From the NCBI GenBank assembly GCA_937893205.1, contig CALBJU010000274.1, forward strand, positions 1 through 31,728: a DNA stretch of 31,728 nucleotides, written 5' to 3'. Position numbers and translations under genes: made by a program. Each line of letters opens with the position of its first letter. The stretch's first letter is position 1. The stretch comes from an uncultured Bacteroidota bacterium (GTDB lineage Bacteria > Bacteroidota > Rhodothermia > Rhodothermales > UBA10348). This document shows positions 15,549 through 24,132 of this stretch, one piece after another. Below the pieces are notes generated by a model. It saw nothing but the letters and a program-made list of their open reading frames with translations, made no database searches and was not told the DNA's origin.

Positions 15549-17048
15549 CCCACCATGTCAACTAAGCCCAATTCGATCATGCACTATTTCTCGGTTCGGC
15601 GGACGCTGCCCGTCACGGTGTTATTGGTTCTCGCGCTCTCTGCCTGTCGTGTCGACCAAACGGTGGAGCGGCCCAATATTCTGTTTATTTTTTCAGATGA
15701 CCAGCGTGCAGATGCCGTCGGGGCGTATGGTAATCAGTTCGTCAGTACACCTTCGATAGATGAGCTTTCGCGCGTCGGATTCAATTTTCGAGAGGCGCAC
15801 ATCATGGGCTCCATTCATGGCGCCGTGTGCGCGCCGAGCCGGGCCATGTTGATGAGCGGCCGCAGCCTCTATCATGTTTATGACAAACTGGATACGGTTG
15901 CGACTTTTCCAGAACAACTACGAAACAGCGGATATGTGACGTTTGGAACGGGAAAATGGCATCAGAGTCGGGAATCGTTCGCCCGGAGCTTTTCAGATGG
16001 TAAAGACATCTTTTTTGGAGGAATGAGTGATCACGATGCCGCTCCGGTTCAGGACCTCCTGGCCGACGGGCAATTCACAGAGATTGTGCGCAAAGGATTT
16101 TCGACGGACGTGTTTGCCGACGCTGCGATCGACTTTATAGACCGGCATATGGAATCCGATACGACGGCGCCGTTCCTTGCATACGTCTCCTTTACCACAC
16201 CGCACGATCCTCGGACTCCGAAGCCGGAATTCATGACAATGAACCTGGAGGACCGACCGCCTCTTCCGCCCAATTATCTGCCCGTGCATCCTTTCCACAA
16301 TGGATGGATGACGGGTAGGGACGAACGGTTGGCTGCATGGCCCCGCCCTGCGGAAGATGTTCGTAGCCAACTGGCGGAGTATTACGGTCTGATAACCCAC
16401 ATGGACGCCCGGATCGGAGACTTGATCGATGCGCTCGAAAGCAACGGGCTCAGCGAGAACACCATCGTGATTTTTGCGGCCGACAACGGCCTCGCACTGG
16501 GCAGCCATGGTCTGCTGGGGAAACAGAGCCTTTATGAACACAGCACGCACGTTCCGCTGATTATTGCGGGTCCCGGCATTGAATCGGGCTCCTCAGATGC
16601 TCTGGTCGTGCTCTATGACCTGTTTCCGACCATTTCGACGATGACAGGGTTCGAAATGCCCAGCGGGGTCGATGGCCATGACCTTACTGATCTCATGAGA
16701 GGCGATTCTGATGGTCCGCGAGACGTTTTGTACACAACCTTTCAAAACATTCATCGCGCTGTGAGGGATGACCGGTGGAAACTGATCCGCTATCCACGAA
16801 TCGATCGCATCCAATTATTTGACCTGGAGAATGACCCGTTCGAAATGAATGATCTCTCGGCCGATACCGCGTACGCCGATCAGGTAAATCGCCTAATGGC
16901 GATCATGGTAGTGGAACACGAAGCCATGGACGACCCACATCCACTTTGGGTCGACTCCCTGGATTCGCAGGAGTTTGATTATTCAGCGATCAACAGGCGA
17001 CCCGATCGTCACCAACCCCAGTGGGTGATCGACAAATACTTTAATTAG
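15546..17048 (+). CDS. Lipoprotein sulfatase, formylglycine type
   Basis: The 500-residue product belongs to the type I sulfatases (alkaline phosphatase superfamily), which hydrolyse sulfate esters, here probably on glycans. The activation site CAPSR (Cys95-Arg99) should be converted to formylglycine by an FGE enzyme not present in this window. Metal ligands are seen as IFSDDQRAD (Asp51, Asp52) and FAADNG; GKWH and FTTPHDP are further family signatures. A lipobox LSAC (Cys34) follows a hydrophobic stretch, so it is probably a periplasmic or surface lipoprotein. The start is most likely the TTG at 15546. It lies divergent from fic and close to the glycosidase lipoprotein, which suggests use of a sulfated polysaccharide. 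The exact sulfatase subfamily is not resolved. Confidence 0.93.
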   Translation: MPTMSTKPNSIMHYFSVRRTLPVTVLLVLALSACRVDQTVERPNILFIFSDDQRADAVGAYGNQFVSTPSIDELSRVGFNFREAHIMGSIHGAVCAPSRAMLMSGRSLYHVYDKLDTVATFPEQLRNSGYVTFGTGKWHQSRESFARSFSDGKDIFFGGMSDHDAAPVQDLLADGQFTEIVRKGFSTDVFADAAIDFIDRHMESDTTAPFLAYVSFTTPHDPRTPKPEFMTMNLEDRPPLPPNYLPVHPFHNGWMTGRDERLAAWPRPAEDVRSQLAEYYGLITHMDARIGDLIDALESNGLSENTIVIFAADNGLALGSHGLLGKQSLYEHSTHVPLIIAGPGIESGSSDALVVLYDLFPTISTMTGFEMPSGVDGHDLTDLMRGDSDGPRDVLYTTFQNIHRAVRDDRWKLIRYPRIDRIQLFDLENDPFEMNDLSADTAYADQVNRLMAIMVVEHEAMDDPHPLWVDSLDSQEFDYSAINRRPDRHQPQWVIDKYFN

Positions 17049-17084
17049 TGGCGCGAGCGCGGACGTCGAGCTACGCGGCCGGTT

Positions 17085-17850
17085 CTACGACTGCAGTGTG
17101 CGTTCGAGGTAAGCCTTCAGCCTACTCCAGGCGTCGAGCCTAGGAGCTGATCGCGTTTCCAGGTCCTGATCGACACGAAGCCAGAATCCGTGACTGACTT
17201 CGTCATAGATGTGGAGACCGTTTTCTATTCCTGCAGCCTCGAGAGCGGCTTCGAAGGCTTCGACATGCTCGGGCGCCGGGCCTCCGTCGAGTTGCGCAAA
17301 CGTGCCATATACTTCATGACTCATGGAAGCCAGCACTTCCGGGTCGTCGACAAGGCGGCCGTAAAAGATGGCAGTAGCTTCGTGATCGACGCCGTCGAGG
17401 CCGAATGAGAGCGATTCCACCTCCAAAGCACCAACCCATGGTGCCGACACGTCCAGTTACATCTTCGCGAGCACGCAGGAGTGATACGGCCGCATCGAGG
17501 TTTGCGATGACGCCGGGCATGTCTTCGCCAGCAGCCGTCATGAGGGCGATGTTCTCATCGCGGTTGGTACCAAGCTCTCCCGAGTAGAGGTCAGCAGCTA
17601 GCGTGACGTAGCCCTCGGCTGCAAAATCGTCCGCGAGTTGGCGCACGCGGTCTGTCAACCCATTCCACTCGTGGATGATCACGAGAGAAGGAAATGGGCC
17701 GTCGCCTTCCGGTACGGAGAGATAACCTGTCGTAGCCATGTCGCCTTCGAGGTAATGCACATCCTCGCCCTCGAGGTCTCCGCCGTTGCCGATGATGGCC
17801 GGGGGATGGACCGGTGATGGATATGGCGCCTGGATACGCTCGTCCGACAC
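17085..17850 (-). pseudogene. Dienelactone hydrolase family gene, frameshifted and lacking its 5' end
   Basis: Two overlapping frames together give one dienelactone hydrolase-like alpha/beta hydrolase. The upstream frame (GTG 17850 to about 17406) holds PSLVIIHEWNGLTDRVRQLA, FAAEGYVTLAADLYSGE and the nucleophile motif GWCFGGG. The downstream frame resumes with FGLDGVDHEATAIFYGRL, then AQLDGGPAPEHVEAFEAAL and SHGFW, supplying the Asp and His of the triad. The break lies at about 17406-17412 in a short CT repeat; removing one base restores the frame. The N-terminus starts without the export signal common in these proteins and abuts a foreign fragment, so the 5' end is probably also lost. The stop is 37 bases past the sulfatase stop, in convergent orientation. 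Confidence 0.8.
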
Positions 17851-18448
17851 CGAAGCCTTCTTGATCGACCAGCCCCTGCTGTACCCTGCAGGAACGGTGC
17901 ACTCGTATAATTCTGCAGCCGTCCATCTGCTGAGTGTGCTGACCTCCGAACTGGTGGGTCAATCGTTCATCAGCTATGCGGACAGTCGACTCTTTCATCC
18001 GCTCGGGATAATCGATCGAGAGTGGGAGATGTTTGATTCTGGATACCCAAATGGCGGTGCGGGAATCGATCTCCACGCGCGAGACCTTGCCAAGATCGGT
18101 CAACTCTTTTTACAGCGTGGCATGTCCGGTGATCGCCAGATCATACCTGGAGCGTGGGTTGATGAAGCCACCTCCTCCAAGTTTGCGTTCACGCTGAATC
18201 ACGCGGGTCTGACCAATATTTCGTACGGATACCTGTGGTGGACAGACGAGACCTACGGCGTCTCCTCGTACTTCGCGTGGGGATACGGCGGACAGTACAT
18301 CTATGTATCTCCCGCAAGAAATCTTGTGGTGGTTATAACGACCAGTCATCAGAACGTGCACCAGGAATTCGGGGGCGAAAACGAGACGGCGACAGCGGCA
18401 CTCGAAGTGATTTCGCGACACATTTTGGGAGCAGTGAGTCAGGAATAG
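17838..18448 (+). pseudogene. Serine beta-lactamase-like hydrolase, C-terminal fragment
   Basis: The 200-residue piece matches the C-terminal half of the beta-lactamase/class C esterase family: FLIDQPLLYPAGTVHSYNSA, with the second-motif Tyr in SYNSAAVHLLS, then SRLFHPLGI, the GGAGIDLHARDLAKIGQLFL segment, and GYGGQYIYVSPARNLVVV near the end. The N-terminal half with the catalytic SxxK motif is absent. The fragment begins where the dienelactone hydrolase relic ends on the other strand, so one rearrangement probably removed the 5' parts of both genes. An open frame reaches back to ATG 17786, but those residues are antisense to the other relic. It is not expected to be active. Confidence 0.85.
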
Positions 18449-18486
18449 TCCGGCGGCCAGTCATGTAGATGCAGAGCTCTACCCGA

Positions 18487-18515
18487 TTGCGATCCGGCTG
18501 AGAGACGGATCGCAA
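18487..18515. terminator. Hairpin between convergent genes
   Basis: TTGCGATCCG (18487-18496) pairs perfectly with CGGATCGCAA (18506-18515) across a 9-base loop. It lies between the serine hydrolase relic and the convergent choice-of-anchor B gene. No T-tract follows, so it is a weak intrinsic terminator by standard rules, but its placement fits a bidirectional one. Confidence 0.55.
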
Positions 18516-18631
18516 CGAGTGACAAGTACTTGATCGAAATGTCACCATTCGACCAGAAACACTCTGCGAGCGCGTCTTCGTGTCGAACCAGCTTAATCCG
18601 GGCTATCCGTGGAGATGGGAGTCGCCACTAC

Positions 18632-21004
18632 CTACAGATCTATCTCCCTTTTCCGAACGAGGAAAAGACCCTCGGTTTTGCTGCTTACGGCGATAATGCC
18701 GCTTTCGAAGAACGGATAATTTCCCCAAGATCCCGCAAATCCATAAATATTTTCGGCGTTGGGGGCCGTGTCGAAGTGGCCAACTTCCACCGGGTTGGTA
18801 GGATCGGTGATATCCAGGATGACAAGGCCCGCATTGTAATTCGACTCGTAGACGAAATTGCCTTTCACAAAGAGATTGTGGTCGCTGGCTCCGTTACTGA
18901 GAAACACTTCTTTGACGAGCAGAGGGTCATCCAGATCACTCACATCCCAGACGAGTGTGCGCGTCCGATCGAATATCTTATTCATCTCGTCGAGCTCGTC
19001 ATTCATGTAGAAATAATTGTGATCCTCACTGAGCCATCCCTGGTGCGTGTAGGCAGTGTTGGGATAGGTCGCATTGGCTACTGTCACCGGATTGCTCTTG
19101 TCTGTGACATCGGCGATCAAGAAGGAGCGTCCGTTTGAGTTGAGACAGATTTCCTTTCCATTGTAGTCATTGTCGCTGCCATGATAAATGACGCATTGTG
19201 CATCGTGCGTTCCACCAGAGTTTGGATCGTTGAAGCATCCTGCAAATGTTGGATTGAGGGGATCGTGCAGATCGATCATGTGCAGCTGACCACCGCAGCC
19301 TTCTGCGCTGCGTCCGGTTCCTACCGCATAGCCAAATCCCGTGTCTTCATTGATAATGAGGTTGTGCGCGCTGGCAATGCCGGTGTAGCGCGCCGTTTCC
19401 TGGAAGTCGACGGGCATGTCGGCCACATCCACATCGCGAAGCTGCGTGAGGTCGAATATCTGCATACCGTGATTTTCGGCGCCGCCAGAGACGATATAAG
19501 CATGATCTTTATACACTTTGACATCCCTCCATGTGCTCCCCGGGGATCCTTCGGTGCGCATGAGTTGACCGACCACCCTCGGATGAGACGGGTCTCCGAT
19601 GTCCACAAAGGAGAGGCCGTCGGTGCGGGCAGCCAGCACCCATTCCCGCCCGGTTTCCGGATCGGTCCAGCCCCAGATGTCGTTCAATTGTGCTCCGCGG
19701 TCGTTCACCATCTCGCTTGCCGATATGAAGGAAATCAGGTCAACGTCATCGCAGGGAAACAGATCGGCGACCAGGCCTTCCTCACACTCCCTCTTTTCGC
19801 CCGAAATCGATTCATAGTAGTTGATGTCGTTTTCGAAAACGCTGGCGCGAGCCCAATTTCCGGAGTTTGATCGTTCAAACAGGGAAGCGATGCCCGCTTC
19901 GTAGTCGGCATTGGGTGAGCCGAGGACGGCCACATCCCCTTCGAGGGCGATTCCCACTCCAAATCCTCTCGAAGTGCGATCGTCAGGCGCTTCGAGCACC
20001 GTGTATCCGGCGTCCAGATCATTCGTATCGAACGTGAAAACCGCGTTTCGAGCGCCAACCATCAGTGTGCCTTCAGATACGGCCAGTCCGAGACCAAACT
20101 GAGGCCGCCTTCTCGATTCTTCGTCAGCAGCGGGAGGCATCAGGGTGTGAGAACGTGTCCATGCACCTTCTGAATTTTTTTCATAGACCAGAACTCCGCC
20201 TGCGCCTGCGTGGCCCATTGCCCCAACGTAGAGGCGTCCGCCGTCCGCGGCCAGAGAACGGCCGAAGAGGGCGCCTTCTTCCAGTTCATCTTCAGTGAGG
20301 GTCGCTGAATGGACCCAATTCCGACTGTCCACATACTCGTAGATCAGGACACCGCCCTTATCGCCGTCAACACTCGGCGTACCGATGAAGAGCGTACTCC
20401 CGGATGAAGCGAGGGACCAGGCATTTGCTTCAGTGAGGACGCCCATGTCCATCCACATCATTCCCATCTGGTGAATGACGTGCACGGCCCCCTCGTTCGT
20501 GTCGGCGTTGTAAGAGGTGACCAGAACGTTGTTTTCAACGGTCGTCATCGTCTGAGGGCGGTATCCACCTCGCGCATAGGCTCCGGCGAACTCCGCGCCC
20601 TCTTTCAAGCCGGAGGCTTCCACTTTGGCTGTTTCGCTCCACTCGCCATCTTTCTTTTCAAACACGTAGACGGCCTTCACTCCCGGGGCGCCCACCAGCA
20701 AGCGGGCACCATCGACCAGAATAGATCGGCCGAAATCGTCGCCCAGCATCCCGTCCTTTGCCTGAAGCCTTGTTGCTTCGGCCCACTCGCCTTGATCATC
20801 GCGGCGATAAATGTAGACTTCTCCAGCCGGGTCCGATCCCCTCGGCCAGCTGATAGTCGCAGACCCGACAAAGACCTCACCGTCAGATATCGCCACGGCT
20901 CCTCCGAATCCAAGAAAGGATCCCTGACTTTCGGAGTAATAGGACTGGGCGTTAGCCGTCAGGACAAAAAGCAGAAGGAAGAGAGCGGACAGGTAGTTTT
21001 TCAT
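18632..21004 (-). CDS. Exported FG-GAP plus choice-of-anchor B family protein
   Basis: The 790-residue product begins with a signal peptide (residues 1-19, ending TANA before Gln20). Residues about 25-400 carry FG-GAP-like propeller blades, e.g. DDFGRSILVDGARLLVGAPG, LFGRSLAADGGRLYVGAMG and FGVGIALEGDVAVLGSP. The second half is a choice-of-anchor B domain with LVIVD-like repeats: GLSFVDIGDPSHPRVVGQL, LHMIDLHDPLNPTFAGCF, SFLIADVTDKSNPVTVA and GLVILDITDPTNPVEVGHF. Conserved His/Asp/Cys stretches such as GGTHDAQCVIYHG occur between blades. These proteins are exported and probably calcium-binding; enzymatic function is unknown. It ends without a visible sorting domain. It is separated from neighbours by hairpin 18487-18515 and by relics. 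Confidence 0.9.
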   Translation of the reverse strand: MKNYLSALFLLLFVLTANAQSYYSESQGSFLGFGGAVAISDGEVFVGSATISWPRGSDPAGEVYIYRRDDQGEWAEATRLQAKDGMLGDDFGRSILVDGARLLVGAPGVKAVYVFEKKDGEWSETAKVEASGLKEGAEFAGAYARGGYRPQTMTTVENNVLVTSYNADTNEGAVHVIHQMGMMWMDMGVLTEANAWSLASSGSTLFIGTPSVDGDKGGVLIYEYVDSRNWVHSATLTEDELEEGALFGRSLAADGGRLYVGAMGHAGAGGVLVYEKNSEGAWTRSHTLMPPAADEESRRRPQFGLGLAVSEGTLMVGARNAVFTFDTNDLDAGYTVLEAPDDRTSRGFGVGIALEGDVAVLGSPNADYEAGIASLFERSNSGNWARASVFENDINYYESISGEKRECEEGLVADLFPCDDVDLISFISASEMVNDRGAQLNDIWGWTDPETGREWVLAARTDGLSFVDIGDPSHPRVVGQLMRTEGSPGSTWRDVKVYKDHAYIVSGGAENHGMQIFDLTQLRDVDVADMPVDFQETARYTGIASAHNLIINEDTGFGYAVGTGRSAEGCGGQLHMIDLHDPLNPTFAGCFNDPNSGGTHDAQCVIYHGSDNDYNGKEICLNSNGRSFLIADVTDKSNPVTVANATYPNTAYTHQGWLSEDHNYFYMNDELDEMNKIFDRTRTLVWDVSDLDDPLLVKEVFLSNGASDHNLFVKGNFVYESNYNAGLVILDITDPTNPVEVGHFDTAPNAENIYGFAGSWGNYPFFESGIIAVSSKTEGLFLVRKREIDL

Positions 21005-21181
21005 GATCTGAATCTTGGAGAGCTGTTTCGCGCGATATCGGTTGCCAAGAGGTCAGTATACGATTCAAAAAGGCGTTTTTCACGCAATCTGGAGGGCCTT
21101 GAAGAGGCGATGGGGCCTGCTTGTTGTCGTCCATTTCATGCATTCTGAGCTGGATCGCGGAAACGTCAACAAATAACTGAT

Positions 21182-21289
21182 TCAGTCGACAGACCGCCCA
21201 AAGAGCATGCGCCACCGGACATCTTCGACCGTGCGAGAGCGCTCATTGCCCTCTGAGTCCTCATAGTCCTCGAACGACGCACGAGAGAG
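21182..21289 (-). pseudogene. Possible C-terminal tail of an unidentified gene
   Basis: On the minus strand about 35 codons end in TGA at 21184-21182 and read like a natural protein tail: an acidic FEDYEDSEGNERSRT part followed by VEDVRWRMLFGRSVD. No start codon is present. Upstream, the frame runs into the antisense of the ABC permease relic. I do not recognise the family. The open frame may be chance. Confidence 0.3.
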
Positions 21290-21571
21290 ATGGGGATCCG
21301 CAAAGCGCTGGGAGCATCCGGCAGATCCGTGGTGATGTTGCTCTCCAAAGACCTCGCGCGTCTGGTTCTGATTGCCAACGTCATCGCCTGGCCCGTTGCC
21401 TACTATGCGGCAGACAGCTGGCTTCAGAACTATCCGTTCCGCTCTGAAATAGCACCCTGGATCTTCATTTCTGCTACACTTGGAGCGATGTTGATCGCCT
21501 GGCTAAGCATCAGCTACCGAGCACTCCAGGTGTCACGAGCCAATCCTGTGGAAGCGCTAAGGTATGAGTGA
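21272..21571 (+). pseudogene. FtsX-like ABC transporter permease, C-terminal fragment
   Basis: About 100 codons match the extreme C-terminus of MacB/FtsX-type permeases of Bacteroidota: RRTREMGIRKALGAS, then LLSKDLARLVLIANVIAWPV, a further membrane helix around WIFISATLGAMLIAWLSISY, and the family-typical end NPVEALRYE. Intact proteins are about 800 residues; everything upstream is missing, and the frame is closed by a TGA at 21254. An internal ATG (21290) would allow a 93-residue peptide, but no function is expected. The remnant lies between two exported-protein genes with no ATPase gene nearby, so it marks a deletion or old rearrangement. Confidence 0.88.
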
Positions 21572-21664
21572 GGGGTGGTTGGGTGTGAAGGCGGTGCTCG
21601 ACGCATCTTTTACTAGCGTCCAGATGGTAGATTGGCGGCTCTACCCGGAATAACCTCTGAGCCC

Positions 21665-24001
21665 ATGCCGTCGATCAAACCATTCTTGAGCATTGTTGGA
21701 TTATGTCTGTTCGCTCTCGCGCCGTCTCTTGCACAAGAGCGGTCTGTTTCTCGCAGGTCTGATCTGGAGATCGCCATTCCGAAATTGGAAATTCCCGTGA
21801 TGTCCATCGACGGATACTTGAATGAAGAAGTATGGAGCCAGGCCGCAGTGACAGGCGATTTCATGCAGTATACCCCGGTGGATGGAAGGCCGGCTGAAGA
21901 CGGCACGAAGGTTCTGCTGTGGTACGATTCAAGCGCTCTTTACATCGGGATTGAGGCGGAAGAGATCCACGGAGAAGTACGTTCCACCCTGGCTGACCGC
22001 GACAATCTGGACAACGACGATCGCATACTGATCGTGTTGGATACGTATGACGATCAGCGTTCGGCTTTTGCTTTCATCGTCAATCCGATAGGACAGCAAG
22101 CTGATGGTACGCTCAGAGACGCATCGTCTTCTAGTGGGTTTGGACGCGGCGGCGGGGAAGCGTTCTCGGTCGATGAAAACCCGGACTATGTGTTCACCTC
22201 TCAAGGACGACTGACCGAATCTGGCTACGTTGTGGAGATTGAAATCCCCTTCAAGAGTCTCCGTTTCGGCAAATCTGCATCACAAAATTGGGGATTTAAC
22301 GTGCTTCGCAAAGTCCAACACTCGGGCTACTGGTCGTCATGGAGTGGCGTCCGGCTGGGTGGAGCTTCGTTTCTCGCGCAAAATGGCTCGCTTTCTGGAC
22401 TCTCAGAGTTGAGCCGCGGACGCGTTCTGGATATCAATCCGGAAATCCGTGGAGCCTTGAAAAGAGGTCCCGATCCAGAAACGTTTGAGAGAGACACGAC
22501 CGACCCATTAGGGTTGAACGTACGATATGGCCTCTCCTCGAATATGGTTCTGAATGCGACCCTGAATCCGGACTTTTCGCAAATTGAGGCCGATGTAGTC
22601 CAGATTAACTACGATCCACGCCGGTCTGTATCCTTTCCGGAAAAACGCCCGTTCTTCCTGGATGGCATCGAAATGTTCAGGACACCGACCCGGCTTATTT
22701 ATACCCGGAGCATCGCCAATCCACTTGCCGCGGTTAAAGTGGCAGGAAAGTCTGGATCCACTACCATCGCGGCGTTATCAGCCGTGGACAACGCTGGACC
22801 CTCGATCGCTGATGTGGATGCGGCCTACGTGAACGCGATCCGTCTGAAAAGAGACCTGGGCGCACAAAACAGCGTGGGCGTGGTCTACACGGACCGAATG
22901 CACGATGACTGGGCAAATCGGGTGTTCGCCATCGATGGAAATGTTATTGCGAGGGACAAGTATTCCTTTCGCGCGCAAACAGGATTCAGTTCCACGTCCG
23001 ACATTGATGGCCTGGCACCTATGTGGAACGCGAGCGCCAGTGTATCCACCCGGAAATGGTCCGGCGGACTCAACACGAGCGGTTATCATGCCGATTTCGA
23101 CCCCGCAGTCGGCTTTCTGAGTCGTGGCAACCAAGTGTCTATCGGCGCAAATGTCGTGAGAACCATTTACGGAAACGAAGGCGATTTTCTTGAAAGGTCA
23201 ACCCTTTCGTTCCGCCTGTCGGGGGCGTGGGATTACGACGGCTTCATGAACGGCGACGATCCAGAAGATATCAGATTCTATCCGACCTTTAGTTTCCAGA
23301 TGCGGGGCGGATGGGGTCTGAGAATTTTTACCTGGATAGAGACATTCGGCTATCCTGGCAACTTCTTCACCCACTACTACCTCAAAACGGATGCTGGTTT
23401 TGAGCCTTACAAAGGCGTTCCGAATCTGTTCAACATCGGTCCGATGATCACCCTTTCGACTCCTCAGTTCAATCGCTTCTCAGGATTTATCCGATATGCA
23501 TTTGGCCGGGATCCCAACTATGACGAGTGGGCCGACGCAAACATCCGGACTATTGAATTGGAAGGCAGGTACACGCCTACAGATCAGTTACGCTTCGAGC
23601 TGAGATATGACCATCAGCAGCATTTTAGGGCTTCGGACAAATCACTGGTTTCGTTGAGCCGTGTTCCGAGGCTCAAAATCGAATATCAGGTGACACCAAC
23701 CTTGTTTGTTCGCTTTGTCGGTCAGTATCGCTCGTTATACAAAGATGCTCTCCGGGATGACTCGAGGACCGATCTTCCCATTTATTTCCTTTCGGACGAC
23801 GGGAGCTACGTGAAGGCGGACAGCCGGCGTACGAACAATATCCAGGCGGACTTCCTGCTTTCCTATCGTCCGACACCTGGGACTGTCGTATTCGTCGGGT
23901 ACGGAACAGCGATGAGCGAAGAGGACACGTACCGATTTCGCAATCTGACGCGCCAAGCCGACGGCTTCTTCATGAAGTTGAGCTACCTGTTCCGAGTTTA
24001 A
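21665..24001 (+). CDS. DUF5916 outer-membrane protein with CBM9-like N-terminal domain
   Basis: The product is 778 residues from ATG 21665, chosen because it opens a signal peptide (ending APSLAQ) whereas the upstream TTG at 21632 adds unrelated residues. Residues about 40-210 look like a family 9 carbohydrate-binding-like sandwich: IDGYLNEEVWSQAA, VLLWYDSSALYIGIEAE, DDRILIVLDTYDD and GYVVEIEIPFKSLRF. The rest is a DUF5916 beta-barrel, with the hallmark LNPDFSQIEADVVQINYD then SFPEKRPFFLDGIEMF, many alternating aromatic strands, and an outer-membrane-type end LSYLFRV. The role is unknown; carbohydrate or peptide handling at the outer membrane is a guess. The gene stands alone between a relic and the M2 peptidase, 131 bases upstream of the latter. 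Confidence 0.92.
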   Translation: MPSIKPFLSIVGLCLFALAPSLAQERSVSRRSDLEIAIPKLEIPVMSIDGYLNEEVWSQAAVTGDFMQYTPVDGRPAEDGTKVLLWYDSSALYIGIEAEEIHGEVRSTLADRDNLDNDDRILIVLDTYDDQRSAFAFIVNPIGQQADGTLRDASSSSGFGRGGGEAFSVDENPDYVFTSQGRLTESGYVVEIEIPFKSLRFGKSASQNWGFNVLRKVQHSGYWSSWSGVRLGGASFLAQNGSLSGLSELSRGRVLDINPEIRGALKRGPDPETFERDTTDPLGLNVRYGLSSNMVLNATLNPDFSQIEADVVQINYDPRRSVSFPEKRPFFLDGIEMFRTPTRLIYTRSIANPLAAVKVAGKSGSTTIAALSAVDNAGPSIADVDAAYVNAIRLKRDLGAQNSVGVVYTDRMHDDWANRVFAIDGNVIARDKYSFRAQTGFSSTSDIDGLAPMWNASASVSTRKWSGGLNTSGYHADFDPAVGFLSRGNQVSIGANVVRTIYGNEGDFLERSTLSFRLSGAWDYDGFMNGDDPEDIRFYPTFSFQMRGGWGLRIFTWIETFGYPGNFFTHYYLKTDAGFEPYKGVPNLFNIGPMITLSTPQFNRFSGFIRYAFGRDPNYDEWADANIRTIELEGRYTPTDQLRFELRYDHQQHFRASDKSLVSLSRVPRLKIEYQVTPTLFVRFVGQYRSLYKDALRDDSRTDLPIYFLSDDGSYVKADSRRTNNIQADFLLSYRPTPGTVVFVGYGTAMSEEDTYRFRNLTRQADGFFMKLSYLFRV

Positions 24002-24132
24002 CACGGCTCGAGGCCGCTCCTCTGGCGTTGTCGTGCCCGTCATGTGTTTGCACTCTCGCATTATTGATAGTACCGTTAAAATCTCCCTACTGTCGGGAAT
24101 CCACCACCGGGTACTAAACGAAGAGGCCCCTC

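Noticed and set aside
20471..21148. 225-codon plus-strand frame opposite the choice-of-anchor B gene
   Set aside because: Antisense shadow of a gene with signal peptide and repeats.
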